Notes under the pieces: model-generated
The model's input: only the letters and a program-made list of their open reading frames with translations
The model's database searches: none
What the model was told of the DNA's origin: nothing
Shown here: one piece after another, positions 42,411 through 51,232 of the stretch
Numbering within the stretch: the first letter of the stretch is position 1
How the letters are laid out: every line of letters begins with the position of its first letter
Assembly: GCF_029360725.1 (NCBI RefSeq)
Contig: NZ_JARKMY010000019.1
Span: 124,001-188,000 of the forward strand
Length of the DNA stretch: 64,000 bases
Reading direction: 5' to 3'
From: Chryseolinea sp. H1M3-3
GTDB lineage: Bacteria; Bacteroidota; Bacteroidia; Cytophagales; Cyclobacteriaceae
Position numbers and translations under genes: made by a program

Positions 42411-43345
42411 TGGACAGATCCCCAAAATATATGATCCCTCATTTTTTGCGGACAGCGGTGATCTTGCTCATAGTTGTATTTCCATGTACCGCCCAACAGA
42501 AAGTGCAGTTTACACAATACATGTTCAATGGGCTGGTAATTAATCCAGCGTACGCAGGTGCAGACGAAGCGTTAAACCTGACCTTCATTCAACGCAAGCA
42601 ATGGGCGAACATTGAGCATTCGCCAACCACGCAAAGTTTATCGGCACATACGCTCTTCAAGAAAAAGAACATGGGCTTAGGCTTCACGTTGATCAACGAT
42701 AAAATTGGGGTACACAAAAACCTTAACGTTCTTTCAAACTTTGCCTATCATCTGAGGGTGAGCAAAAATTCGTATTTGTCGATGGGTATTCAGGCGGGAA
42801 TCCATAATAGAAAATCCAATTATGGCTCGCTCGCTGGTAATTCCAATATAGATCCAAAGTTATATGATGCCACTGTCTCATATACGGCCTTTGATTTAGG
42901 CATGGGCATTTATTACCGAAGTCCCAGGCTTCACGTTGGTTTTTCCGCGCCAGAAATTCTTCCGGAAAGATATTCCCTTAATGACACGATGGAAATCAAT
43001 CTGCGTGAAGTGAATTTCTTTCTCTTCAGTAAATATAATTTCGAGGTTACGGAATTCATTGATTTGGAACCTAGCATGCTTTTTAAATTTCTCAAAGGCG
43101 TTCCCTTGTCTTTTGATTTGAATCTAAATTTTATTTATAGGAAGGTTCTTACCCTCGGTTTATCGTATCGAAAAAGTGAGTCGATTGATTTTATGATGAA
43201 AGCGCAGGTCACACCCCAGCTTCAGTTTGGTTACGCATACGATCATCCCATTGGTGAGATTTCAAAGATGAGCAACGGTTCTCATGAGTTGATGGTAAGT
43301 TATGTTTTCAGGTACATTCAATCTAACATAAGCTCACCAAGGTAG
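42410..43345 (+). CDS. PorP/SprF-family T9SS outer-membrane protein
   Basis: 311 residues: signal peptide (to about 28, FPCTAQ), then the PorP/SprF hallmark start QKVQFTQYMFNGLVINPAYAGADEALNLTFIQRKQWANIEHSPTTQ in short pieces, and a predicted 12-14-strand barrel (GLGFTLINDKIGVH, YLSMGIQAG, MGIYYRSPRLHVGFS) that ends with GSHELMVSYVFRY. In Flavobacterium SprF is needed for secretion of the adhesin SprB; here the partner is the HYR cargo encoded just upstream. Start overlaps the upstream stop by one base (TAATG). Confidence 0.93.
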   Translation: MDRSPKYMIPHFLRTAVILLIVVFPCTAQQKVQFTQYMFNGLVINPAYAGADEALNLTFIQRKQWANIEHSPTTQSLSAHTLFKKKNMGLGFTLINDKIGVHKNLNVLSNFAYHLRVSKNSYLSMGIQAGIHNRKSNYGSLAGNSNIDPKLYDATVSYTAFDLGMGIYYRSPRLHVGFSAPEILPERYSLNDTMEINLREVNFFLFSKYNFEVTEFIDLEPSMLFKFLKGVPLSFDLNLNFIYRKVLTLGLSYRKSESIDFMMKAQVTPQLQFGYAYDHPIGEISKMSNGSHELMVSYVFRYIQSNISSPR

Positions 43346-43355
43346 GAGATAACGA

Positions 43356-44954
43356 ATGAAAGGCAGATCATTATATTTCGTCGTGTTGATTGTCGTAAGT
43401 AGTGCGATCGAATCGCACTGCCAGGAGACGGTCTTCGCGTTGTTAAAAAATGATTTGGTACTTGCTAACGAATATTTTGAAAATGAGAATTATGGCAAAG
43501 CGTTGGAGCTGTATTCGATAATTGCGCGCAAATCTCCTTCCAGGGAGATTGATTTGAAAATTGCCCGGTCATATCATTTTCTTAAGCAGTATAGTTTAGC
43601 CATAAGCGTTTATGAGAAACATCTTCCGTCGCTCGTCGCTGCTGATTTGTTTTATTATGCCGAGGCTCAATCAGGTATTTCAAATTACGAAAAGGCCATC
43701 GAATCCTACCAACACTATCTCTCCAACACTCCGGATGATCCTTTCATTATTAAAAAGATATGGCGGCTAAATAATGTTCAATTCTTGTTCGAGGACTCCG
43801 CTCACTACGCTGTAAAACCCTTGACGGTAAACTCCCAGTTTGGTGAACTTTGTGCCGTGCCTTATAAAAACGGCATTGTATTTCTTTCCAATCGTAAAGG
43901 TGTTAACCCTGTTGAGAAGCTCAATGCCTCACGACACACGCCATTGTATAAAATGTATTTCTCCAAAGTCAAACAGGACACAACAAATTATGACAGCGTT
44001 TACTTTGAAACACCTAGCAATTTTAACAAGGCCAAGTATACAGGCTTCCAGGCGGGACCACTTGATTTCTATAACGGTGAGAAAAAAATGGTGTTCACCT
44101 CGACCGCAGGAAGAAAAGCAAAAGGAGCACCCCAGACGTTAAAACTTTATTTCGCGGAATACACAAACAATGACTGGAAGATAACTTCAACATTTCCTTA
44201 TAATAGCGAGCAGTATTCCGTCAGCGACCCCGCTATTAGCGATGATGGCAAAGTGTTGTTTTTTTCATCCGATATGAAAGGCGGTTATGGAGGAAAGGAT
44301 CTTTATAAAACTGAACTCATAAACAATCAGTGGACAAAGCCGGCGAATCTTGGTGAGATAATTAACACCCCGTATGACGAAGTCTTTCCGTTCGTGCATA
44401 ATGGTACGCTTTATTTCTCTTCCAACGGCCAGGCTGGATTAGGTGGCCTTGATATTTTTAAAATGGAATTGGCAGCAAATTCGGATGAGCCGCAAAACCT
44501 TGGATATCCGCTAAATTCAAGTTTTGACGACTTTGGAATTGTTTTTGACTCCTTGAACAACCATGGATACTTCTCTTCGAACCGAAGCAACGGTGGATTT
44601 AACGATGACCTCTACGAATTTGATATGGACTTACAAACCTATCCGATAACGATTTCCGGATCAGTAAAATATAAAGAGCATAGTTGGAGCGATTCGCTGG
44701 ATTTGAAAATAATATCAAATGCAAAAATTTCACTCATTGACAACGTGCGAAATTTAACGATAAAGGAAACGACCTGTGATGCAGATGGTAATTTCACGAT
44801 AGAAATTCCCTATTACAGCAAGTACAAACTCAAGGTCGCCGGAGAGGATAACGATGAGAATTTTGTCAGTTTGGAGTTGCCCAAGCACAAAAGATCTAAT
44901 CACGAATATGAGATCGTTATTGTAAAAGATGCTTTTAAGTTGAACACAAACTGA
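43356..44954 (+). CDS. TPR-PD40 protein resembling PorE but without OmpA domain
   Basis: 532 residues: signal peptide (to about 23, SHCQ), TPR units (about 30-130: LANEYFENENYGKALELYSII, YAEAQSGISNYEKAIESYQHYLS), a PD40/WD40-like propeller (about 150-430, with repeated ISDDGKVLFFSSDMKGGYGGKDLY-type and GYFSSNRSNGGFNDDLYEF-type segments given here in part), and a carboxypeptidase-regulatory-like domain (about 440-525). PorE of the T9SS has the order TPR-PD40-CRD-OmpA; here the peptidoglycan-binding OmpA part is absent and the protein ends after the third. The next gene (7 bp downstream) encodes a kinase with a similar beta domain at its N-terminus. Confidence 0.85.
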   Translation: MKGRSLYFVVLIVVSSAIESHCQETVFALLKNDLVLANEYFENENYGKALELYSIIARKSPSREIDLKIARSYHFLKQYSLAISVYEKHLPSLVAADLFYYAEAQSGISNYEKAIESYQHYLSNTPDDPFIIKKIWRLNNVQFLFEDSAHYAVKPLTVNSQFGELCAVPYKNGIVFLSNRKGVNPVEKLNASRHTPLYKMYFSKVKQDTTNYDSVYFETPSNFNKAKYTGFQAGPLDFYNGEKKMVFTSTAGRKAKGAPQTLKLYFAEYTNNDWKITSTFPYNSEQYSVSDPAISDDGKVLFFSSDMKGGYGGKDLYKTELINNQWTKPANLGEIINTPYDEVFPFVHNGTLYFSSNGQAGLGGLDIFKMELAANSDEPQNLGYPLNSSFDDFGIVFDSLNNHGYFSSNRSNGGFNDDLYEFDMDLQTYPITISGSVKYKEHSWSDSLDLKIISNAKISLIDNVRNLTIKETTCDADGNFTIEIPYYSKYKLKVAGEDNDENFVSLELPKHKRSNHEYEIVIVKDAFKLNTN

Positions 44955-44961
44955 AGTTGAT

Positions 44962-47064
44962 ATGAAGATGAGCAAATCAGAAGAAGGCAAGAACGTAAAC
45001 CCGTTGAGAGCGACGTTGTTTGTGATCGGAATTATTTCTTTTGTCGTCGCAATGCCTTCGCACGCGCAGAAGAAGCAGATGGTGCAAATTAAAACATTTG
45101 ACCAAAGTCTTGCACCTTTTAAAAATCTTGATGTCTCGATCAATGGCAAAGGATACATCACAATCGGGAATAAAGGATCGGCATTTGCTGAACTGCTTGA
45201 TGATGACTTTCCAATCAAGTCAATTACAGTAAAAGACGAGAAAATGGAAGCCGCCTCATGGAATTACAGCAAAGGTATATTGGAAATAATTATCCGGAAT
45301 AAAAGTTATCACCTTAGCGCCGTCATCGTTCAGGATCAAAAAAACAAACCGCTGCCCAATGTAAACGTGACATACCAGGGGCGGAAGACCATTTCGCTTA
45401 CTACCAACAGTTCAGGTGCACTTGAAATTCCACTGGCACTGGATGAAAAAATAAATTCGTTGAACCAATTTTCAGTTCCGGATTTTAAAGTTGTGAAACT
45501 AGACATGGTAGACGGTAAACATATCTTGACCCTCCAGGTAGCAAATGCAAAGAATGCAAACGAAGAAGCGAAACAACAGAAAAAGGTATCTTATTTTAAT
45601 GACTTTGATCTGTCAAAGCTTGACTCAATTCAATCGCTTACCGTCTTCTATGCCATCTTCAAAAACTATCAGATCAAAGATATGAGCGAAGAGGCCAGGC
45701 AAAAAATCGACGCAAAGTTCAATCAATTGGTGGCGCAGTTGCAGAACTCCGGAAAACCCAGTGACCTTAAGTTCATGGGAAAAATATCCGACTCCTCTTA
45801 TGTAAGTGATGATATTAAAAATCTATTATCGCGCGCGGAGGAAGAAAACCAGACGCTGGAATTACAAAGATCTGAGTTTGATCAAAAGATCCAGATCATT
45901 CAGGAAAAACTTGCTTCGGGTATTTCAAATCTTGATGAAACAACGCGCATGAATGTTTTATCAGACTTAACCAGACTAGAAAGTCTGCTGATACAAAATG
46001 AAGGGAAATTTTACAAAAATCAGAATGACTATAAAAGTCTCATCAATTCATTAAAGGAAAAGTATTTTGATGTTACAGACTTGGAAAATAAACTCTTCGT
46101 CAGTGAAGCGCAACGCCTGGAAGAGCAAAAGGCGTTTAGACAGAAATTATTCATCACCCTTGGGGTATTGTTCTTTTTCACCATACTTAGTTTGATGTTG
46201 GTATACTTTAGTGATAAACTTAGGAAACAGAAGAAAGAACTGGTCCGCGTGAATGGTGAGATCAACAGGATCAACGAAAACCTGGAAAGCCTGGTAGCTG
46301 AGCGGACACGTTTGCTTGAGGAAGCAAATAAAGAGCTCGACACATTCTTGTACAGAGCTTCACACGATTTGCGTTCGCCTGTTTGTTCCATCATTGGCCT
46401 TTGTAACATTGCTTTGCATTTATCGAATGGCGAATCCAAGGAGTTGGTTGAAAGGGTTGTGCTCACTACCTCTTCTATGGACAAGCTCCTCAAAAAACTT
46501 AGTATTATCAGTGAAATCAATCAACCTACCAATTTTTCTTCCATCACCCTATTGGATTTACTGGAGAACGTCCGGGCAAATTTTGGTAAGGTCATCGATG
46601 AACATAAAGTAACGTTCACTGTAAATTGTCCGGCTGATTTAGTGATGTTTTCCTATCCAAATTTAGTGGAGACGATTTTGGCCAATCTTGTGGAGAATGC
46701 TTTGTTTTATGCAGTAATGAAAGATCCTAAGAATGCCACGGTGGCGCTATCTGCTTCCATAAAAGATAATGGAGTGGAGATCAGTGTTTATGACAATGGT
46801 ATTGGGGTGGAAGAAACGATTAACAGCAGGCTTTTTGATATGTTCTTTAAAGGGCATGTAAATTCCAAAGGCAACGGGCTTGGTCTTTACATCGTTCAGA
46901 AGTCTGTGCAAGCATTGAACGGAAAGATAGAAGTCGAATCGGAGGTGGGCAATTACGCAAAGTTCATCGTCTGGCTACCGCTGCATTTAATGACCTTTGG
47001 CGATACACTCGGGGCTCCGGTTGATGATCAACAAAAATTCGACACCTTCGAAATGATACAGTAA
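44962..47064 (+). CDS. membrane histidine kinase with large periplasmic beta and coiled-coil sensor region
   Basis: 700 residues: signal peptide (to about 36), two beta domains (about 40-190; the second starts LSAVIVQDQKNKPLPNVNVTY and is carboxypeptidase-regulatory-like), a long helical/coiled-coil region (about 200-390), one transmembrane helix (LFITLGVLFFFTILSLMLVYF), another coiled coil, HisKA with FLYRASHDLRSPVCSIIGL, and HATPase with ANLVENALFYA, DNGIGVEE and GNGLGLYIV. There is no receiver and no regulator gene adjacent. As last gene of the T9SS cargo operon it probably reads out the state of the surface complex. Confidence 0.9.
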   Translation: MKMSKSEEGKNVNPLRATLFVIGIISFVVAMPSHAQKKQMVQIKTFDQSLAPFKNLDVSINGKGYITIGNKGSAFAELLDDDFPIKSITVKDEKMEAASWNYSKGILEIIIRNKSYHLSAVIVQDQKNKPLPNVNVTYQGRKTISLTTNSSGALEIPLALDEKINSLNQFSVPDFKVVKLDMVDGKHILTLQVANAKNANEEAKQQKKVSYFNDFDLSKLDSIQSLTVFYAIFKNYQIKDMSEEARQKIDAKFNQLVAQLQNSGKPSDLKFMGKISDSSYVSDDIKNLLSRAEEENQTLELQRSEFDQKIQIIQEKLASGISNLDETTRMNVLSDLTRLESLLIQNEGKFYKNQNDYKSLINSLKEKYFDVTDLENKLFVSEAQRLEEQKAFRQKLFITLGVLFFFTILSLMLVYFSDKLRKQKKELVRVNGEINRINENLESLVAERTRLLEEANKELDTFLYRASHDLRSPVCSIIGLCNIALHLSNGESKELVERVVLTTSSMDKLLKKLSIISEINQPTNFSSITLLDLLENVRANFGKVIDEHKVTFTVNCPADLVMFSYPNLVETILANLVENALFYAVMKDPKNATVALSASIKDNGVEISVYDNGIGVEETINSRLFDMFFKGHVNSKGNGLGLYIVQKSVQALNGKIEVESEVGNYAKFIVWLPLHLMTFGDTLGAPVDDQQKFDTFEMIQ

Positions 47065-47067
47065 GCG

Positions 47068-47220
47068 TTAACGACTGTTTTCTTCGCCATTGCCGGTCAC
47101 ATCAAAAAGGTGTGATAAACGCAACTGTACACGTTCCCAGGGCAAAACGACACGGCCCAAAATATATCTGATGAATTTCTGGGCCACTCCGCGTTGTTTG
47201 AACTGGTCAGGATTACTCAC
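47068..47220 (-). CDS. possible 50-residue ORF with GTG start
   Basis: GTG at 47220-47218 opens 50 codons ending in TAA at 47070-47068, 3 bp from the convergent kinase stop. The product (VSNPDQFKQRGVAQKFIRY... ending DVTGNGEENSR) is basic, amphipathic and protein-like, and an in-frame TGA lies right before the GTG. I do not recognise a family. It could be the 3' end of a degraded gene or chance. Confidence 0.25.
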   Translation of the reverse strand: MSNPDQFKQRGVAQKFIRYILGRVVLPWERVQLRLSHLFDVTGNGEENSR

Positions 47221-47348
47221 TCAAAAAAAATCGCTGGCAGCAAAAGTACCTCCGCCCGCGTAACCTAACTGGTTCCACATTAGGCATAACTTCCTGGTAT
47301 GATGAAACGTATATCAGTTTTTTAGCACCTTTGTAGAAACGTTGAGTT

Positions 47349-49106
47349 GTGGAAGATACCCGGCGGAGTGAAATAAGTCTTGCGATTTTCCCCTTTGAGA
47401 ACCTGACCGACCACAATGGGATGGAGGTTTTTTGTAAATCGTTTTACATCGACCTGGTGACTGAGTTATCACGCTTTCAGCAATTCAGAATCATTGCGAA
47501 TGAGGCTATTCGAAACCAGGATACAGACTATAGTATCAAAGGATCTTTTCGTTATCAAAATGATATTCTCAAGATCAACGCCCAACTTACTTGCAATCAA
47601 AATAATCATATAGCCTGGGCAGAACGATTTGAAGGCAATAAAGAAGCGATTTTTTCTATTCAGGAAGATATGTTGAAACAGATTGTTTCAACATTGCAAT
47701 TACAGCTTAATCGTGATCTGCTTGTCCGGCTTCGAAAAAAATCACCCGTTAACCTCACGGCTTATGAACATTGGCTGTATGGAATGGAGGAGTTAAAAAA
47801 AGGAACTTTAGAAGCAGACGAAAAAGCACGCGCTCATTTTCAACAAGCTATTGAAATTGACCCTTCATATTCATTGGCTTATTCGGGTATGTCGCTCACT
47901 TACTTCAATGAGTGGAGTTGTCAGTTATGGGAACGATGGGACGTCTGCCAGCAAGGAGCATTCGAATGGGCAAAAAAGGCTATCGAGTTGAACGATCAGG
48001 ATAATGTGGCAGCATTGGTGTTGGGGAGGATTTACTTGTATGAAGCCGAGTACGAGATCGCGGAGCACTTTTTGAGGCTGGCGCTTCGACTCAATCCAAA
48101 TGATACCGAAAATTTAATTCAGATAGCATCTTGTTTCGTATTCCTGGGCAATTTAAAGGAAGCCGAAGAACTTTACCGGAGAGTATTGGAATTGAACCCA
48201 ACAAATTCACATTGTTATAACCAAGTTGGCGCTTTGATTGCTTTTGAAAAAGGCGAGTTCGAAAAATCAATTGCGCTAGGATTGGTGGCCAACGTTACCT
48301 GGGTTGATTTTACGGCAATGATGGCCGCCGCTTATTATGAGCTTCAGGATTTTGATAATATGCACGGGTGGTGGCAAAAGTTTCTTCAGGAATTTCAAAG
48401 GAAAATTTTGAAAGAAGGGAATGCAGATTCGGCAAAAGGATTACAGTGGATCATCAATGTAAGTCCATTTAAAAATAAAACACGCTTGTTACCCTTCTGG
48501 GAGTTTATCGCCGGAAAGAAAATTATAGCTCCGGAGCGTAAATTTTTGAAGACAACGCCTCCGGAAAATAATTTCTTTTTTAAAGAAGACGAAATCTGGC
48601 AAATTTCTTACGATGGAAAAGTTGTTTTGATGACAGAGATAAAAGGCTTTTTCGATCTGGCGAAGTTATTAGCACATCCCGAGCAACAGTTTCATTGTAC
48701 CGAACTCATGGGCGGTGGGCTCGAAACGAAAGCAGAACTGGTATTCGATGAAAAAGCCAAACGATCGTACCAAAAGAAAATCCTTGAATTAAAAGAAGAA
48801 ATCCAATGGTCGGAGAATAATAATGATCTTCAACGAACGGCAAACTTGCACAAGGAGTACGACGACATTGTCGATCATCTCACGTCATCATTAGGCCTCA
48901 AGGGCAAAATCAGAAAATCAAACGACACGCTTGATAAAACGCGGTCGGCCGTGACCTGGAGGATTCGCAATGCGATTCAAAAGATAGAGAAAGTTCATCC
49001 CATGCTGTCGAAGCATTTGAATGCCTCTGTCAAAACAGGAATTCTTTGCAGTTACGTTCCTGAAAAACCAATAAGATGGCTTACCAGCGATAATTTACCT
49101 TCGTAA
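47349..49106 (+). CDS. TolB-N/TPR protein with regulatory-ATPase-type C-terminal domain
   Basis: 585 residues, cytoplasmic. The N-terminal 115 residues match the TolB-like N-terminal domain that often precedes TPRs in adenylate-cyclase or HTH proteins (IAIFPFENLTDHNG-type start, DYSIKGSFRYQNDILKINAQL, AWAERFEGN, IFSIQEDML). TPR units span about 135-320. The C-terminal part (about 400-585: EDEIWQISYDGKVVLMTEIKGFFDLAKLLAHP, then KRSYQKKILELKEEI, TWRIRNAIQKIEKVHPMLSKHLNASVKTGILCSY) resembles a poorly named domain found behind ATPase/TPR regulators in other phyla, with a probable winged-helix end. No kinase, cyclase or HTH at the N-terminus. Role: likely regulatory, unknown. Confidence 0.75.
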   Translation: MEDTRRSEISLAIFPFENLTDHNGMEVFCKSFYIDLVTELSRFQQFRIIANEAIRNQDTDYSIKGSFRYQNDILKINAQLTCNQNNHIAWAERFEGNKEAIFSIQEDMLKQIVSTLQLQLNRDLLVRLRKKSPVNLTAYEHWLYGMEELKKGTLEADEKARAHFQQAIEIDPSYSLAYSGMSLTYFNEWSCQLWERWDVCQQGAFEWAKKAIELNDQDNVAALVLGRIYLYEAEYEIAEHFLRLALRLNPNDTENLIQIASCFVFLGNLKEAEELYRRVLELNPTNSHCYNQVGALIAFEKGEFEKSIALGLVANVTWVDFTAMMAAAYYELQDFDNMHGWWQKFLQEFQRKILKEGNADSAKGLQWIINVSPFKNKTRLLPFWEFIAGKKIIAPERKFLKTTPPENNFFFKEDEIWQISYDGKVVLMTEIKGFFDLAKLLAHPEQQFHCTELMGGGLETKAELVFDEKAKRSYQKKILELKEEIQWSENNNDLQRTANLHKEYDDIVDHLTSSLGLKGKIRKSNDTLDKTRSAVTWRIRNAIQKIEKVHPMLSKHLNASVKTGILCSYVPEKPIRWLTSDNLPS

Positions 49107-49123
49107 GTTTACTTCACTCACAA

Positions 49124-49142
49124 CGTAAGTCTAAAACTTACG
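49124..49142. terminator. 7-bp perfect hairpin between two genes
   Basis: CGTAAGT and ACTTACG with a 5-nt loop, about 20 bp after the stop of the TPR gene and 27 bp before the desaturase ATG. No U-run, so a weak terminator or regulatory hairpin. Confidence 0.35.
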
Positions 49143-49168
49143 CCTAATGGGGCATAACATAAACAAAT

Positions 49169-49927
49169 ATGCCAACACCATTAGACATTTTATTGGACCC
49201 GATTTCTATCATCATCATTTCCATGTATGGAATTTTAATGCTTTGGGAAGCTCTTTTCCCAGGGAGACAATTACCGGAAATTAAATATTGGAAGCTGAAA
49301 GGGCTGCTTGCGTTTGCGATTTTCTTTTATGTCTCTTCGTATCTGCCGATGTTCATCAATCCATATCTGGAGCCATACAGGCTGTTTGATCTTACAGGAC
49401 TGGGTACTTTATGGGGCGGCATCGTTGCTGTACTCTTGTATGAATTCGGGGTGTTCGTCTGGCACTTAGGCATGCATCGGAGCGAATTTCTTTGGAAAAC
49501 TTTTCATCAGATGCATCATAGCGCTGAACGATTGGATACTTACGGCGCATTCTTTTTCAGTCCCCTGGACATGATTGGATGGACTGTTTTGAGCAGCGTT
49601 TGTTTTAGTCTTATCGCTGGACTCAGTCCACAAGCCATTACAATCATGCTGTTGGTTACAAATTTCTTCAGCATCTTTCAACATGCCAATATAAAAACGC
49701 CACAATGGCTGGGGTATATTGTGCAGCGTCCGGAAAGCCATACGTTACACCACGCCCGGGGCATTCATAAATTCAATTATTCTGATCTTCCGTTGTTTGA
49801 TATCATCTTTGGAACCTTTCGAAATCCAAAAGATTTCGAACACGAGACAGGCTTTTACAACGGTGCATCTGAACGCATGATCGAGATGCTGCGGGCCAGG
49901 GATATTTCTACGCCGAAAATAAAGTAA
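49169..49927 (+). CDS. sterol desaturase/fatty-acid hydroxylase family membrane enzyme
   Basis: 252 residues with about four transmembrane helices and the eight-histidine di-iron pattern: HLGMHRSEFLWKTFHQMHHS (given as HxxxH and HQMHH) near residue 100-115, and SHTLHHA near 190. Members are oxygen-dependent hydroxylases or desaturases of sterols, carotenoids or fatty acids in the membrane. In Bacteroidota many such proteins act on sphingolipids or fatty acids; the substrate here is open. It is followed by an alpha/beta hydrolase 96 bp later on the same strand. Confidence 0.88.
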   Translation: MPTPLDILLDPISIIIISMYGILMLWEALFPGRQLPEIKYWKLKGLLAFAIFFYVSSYLPMFINPYLEPYRLFDLTGLGTLWGGIVAVLLYEFGVFVWHLGMHRSEFLWKTFHQMHHSAERLDTYGAFFFSPLDMIGWTVLSSVCFSLIAGLSPQAITIMLLVTNFFSIFQHANIKTPQWLGYIVQRPESHTLHHARGIHKFNYSDLPLFDIIFGTFRNPKDFEHETGFYNGASERMIEMLRARDISTPKIK

Positions 49928-50023
49928 ATCTTTTGGAGCTCGGATTGATAGGGTAGTCGTCAGGTTACTTTGCTGACACGACGACTGCACCCCGATCTGA
50001 TTCTCGTTATAAATAATAACAAT

Positions 50024-51154
50024 ATGAAAACTGTAATCCCATTACTAATTATTCTGTTTACGTCCGAGTCTGGCTTCGCACAAAACAACACGGACGCCTT
50101 CATATCAGAAAAAAAATCATTAGATCTGAAAACGGGTATCTGCCTGAGTTATGTCGAGGCTGGAAATCCGGATGGTACGCCTTTGATTTTTCTGCACGGC
50201 TACAGCGATACCAGCAGATCTTTTAAGTCCGTAATGGAAGACCTTACTCAAATCAATAAAGATGTTCGCGTTATAGCCCCCGACTTACGAGGCCATGGTA
50301 ATTCTTCCATGCCTGATGAAGATCGTTGTAAAGCAGCCCCGGAAAAATGTTTTACGCCCGATGACTTTGCTAAAGATATCATTGACCTATTGGACAAACT
50401 GAAAATTCAGAAAGCACATGTTGTTGGACATTCCATGGGAAGTATTGTCGCTCAAAACCTGGCACTAACCCATCCTGATCGAATTTCCAGTATCGTTTTA
50501 ATTGGAGCGTTTGTAAATGGAAAAGAATGCGTTGCTATACAGGAATTTCTGTTGCACGATATGCTTGAACAGGATTGGCGATGTACGCTTGAAACGAAGC
50601 GTAACTTTCTCTGGCCAGACAATGCCTATTCTATTTTGCCAATGGAAGTGGGTGATAAGATAACGACTTTTTTAAAAGAGAATTGGGTTGTTGAAACCGC
50701 AGCCACCAAAGAGTTTTTAAATGACGTATTTAATGAAACTATTGCCGTACCATTGGGAACCTGGATAGGTGCTATGCGAGCGTTAGGAGAAATTGATTAC
50801 CGTGCCGCATTGCAAAAGCTTAAAATTCCAACCTTAATTTTATGGGCAACGCACGACGAGGTGACAACGGCAAAAGATCAGGAACAAGTAAAATCTGCAT
50901 TTCAAGCTGCAGCCAAATTGCAGGCACCGAATGTCATTTACAAAGTCTATGGAAAATCAATTTTCGCGGGAACCGAACCTCCATACAATGACCTGGGGCA
51001 CAATATGCATTGGGCAGCTCATAAAGCCGTAGCAGCGGATGTAAATTCCTTCATCCTTGAGGGAAAGGCGCTGACTAACTTGCCGTGTGTTAATCCCTCT
51101 GATGGAAAAGTGATCTCGCTTGATAGTCTTAACGCAATACAAACATTGAAATAA
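50024..51154 (+). CDS. exported alpha/beta hydrolase
   Basis: 376 residues from the ATG at 50024, which gives a signal peptide (MKTVIPLLIILFTSESGFAQ); an ATG at 49970 would add 18 residues and spoil it. The core is a classical alpha/beta hydrolase: the oxyanion segment FLHGYSD, RVIAPDLRGHGNSS, nucleophile elbow VVGHSMGSIVA, acid probably in WATHDEVT, and a final LGHNMHW His. The helical lid has two cysteine-containing segments. It could hydrolyse esters, lactones or epoxides; substrate not clear. It is probably independent of the desaturase gene. Confidence 0.85.
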   Translation: MKTVIPLLIILFTSESGFAQNNTDAFISEKKSLDLKTGICLSYVEAGNPDGTPLIFLHGYSDTSRSFKSVMEDLTQINKDVRVIAPDLRGHGNSSMPDEDRCKAAPEKCFTPDDFAKDIIDLLDKLKIQKAHVVGHSMGSIVAQNLALTHPDRISSIVLIGAFVNGKECVAIQEFLLHDMLEQDWRCTLETKRNFLWPDNAYSILPMEVGDKITTFLKENWVVETAATKEFLNDVFNETIAVPLGTWIGAMRALGEIDYRAALQKLKIPTLILWATHDEVTTAKDQEQVKSAFQAAAKLQAPNVIYKVYGKSIFAGTEPPYNDLGHNMHWAAHKAVAADVNSFILEGKALTNLPCVNPSDGKVISLDSLNAIQTLK

Positions 51155-51232
51155 CTGATCAACTAGCGCTAAATATTTAAGTTGCAATTTCAGGTTTGAC
51201 AATTGAAAACGTTCCGAAAAAGACCTCGCTAT

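Noticed and set aside
44754-45218. 154-codon minus-strand frame at the PD40/kinase boundary
   Set aside because: Antisense to the ends of two well-supported genes; no homologous pattern.
46029-46520. 163-codon minus-strand frame inside the kinase
   Set aside because: Serine/leucine-rich shadow of the HisKA region.
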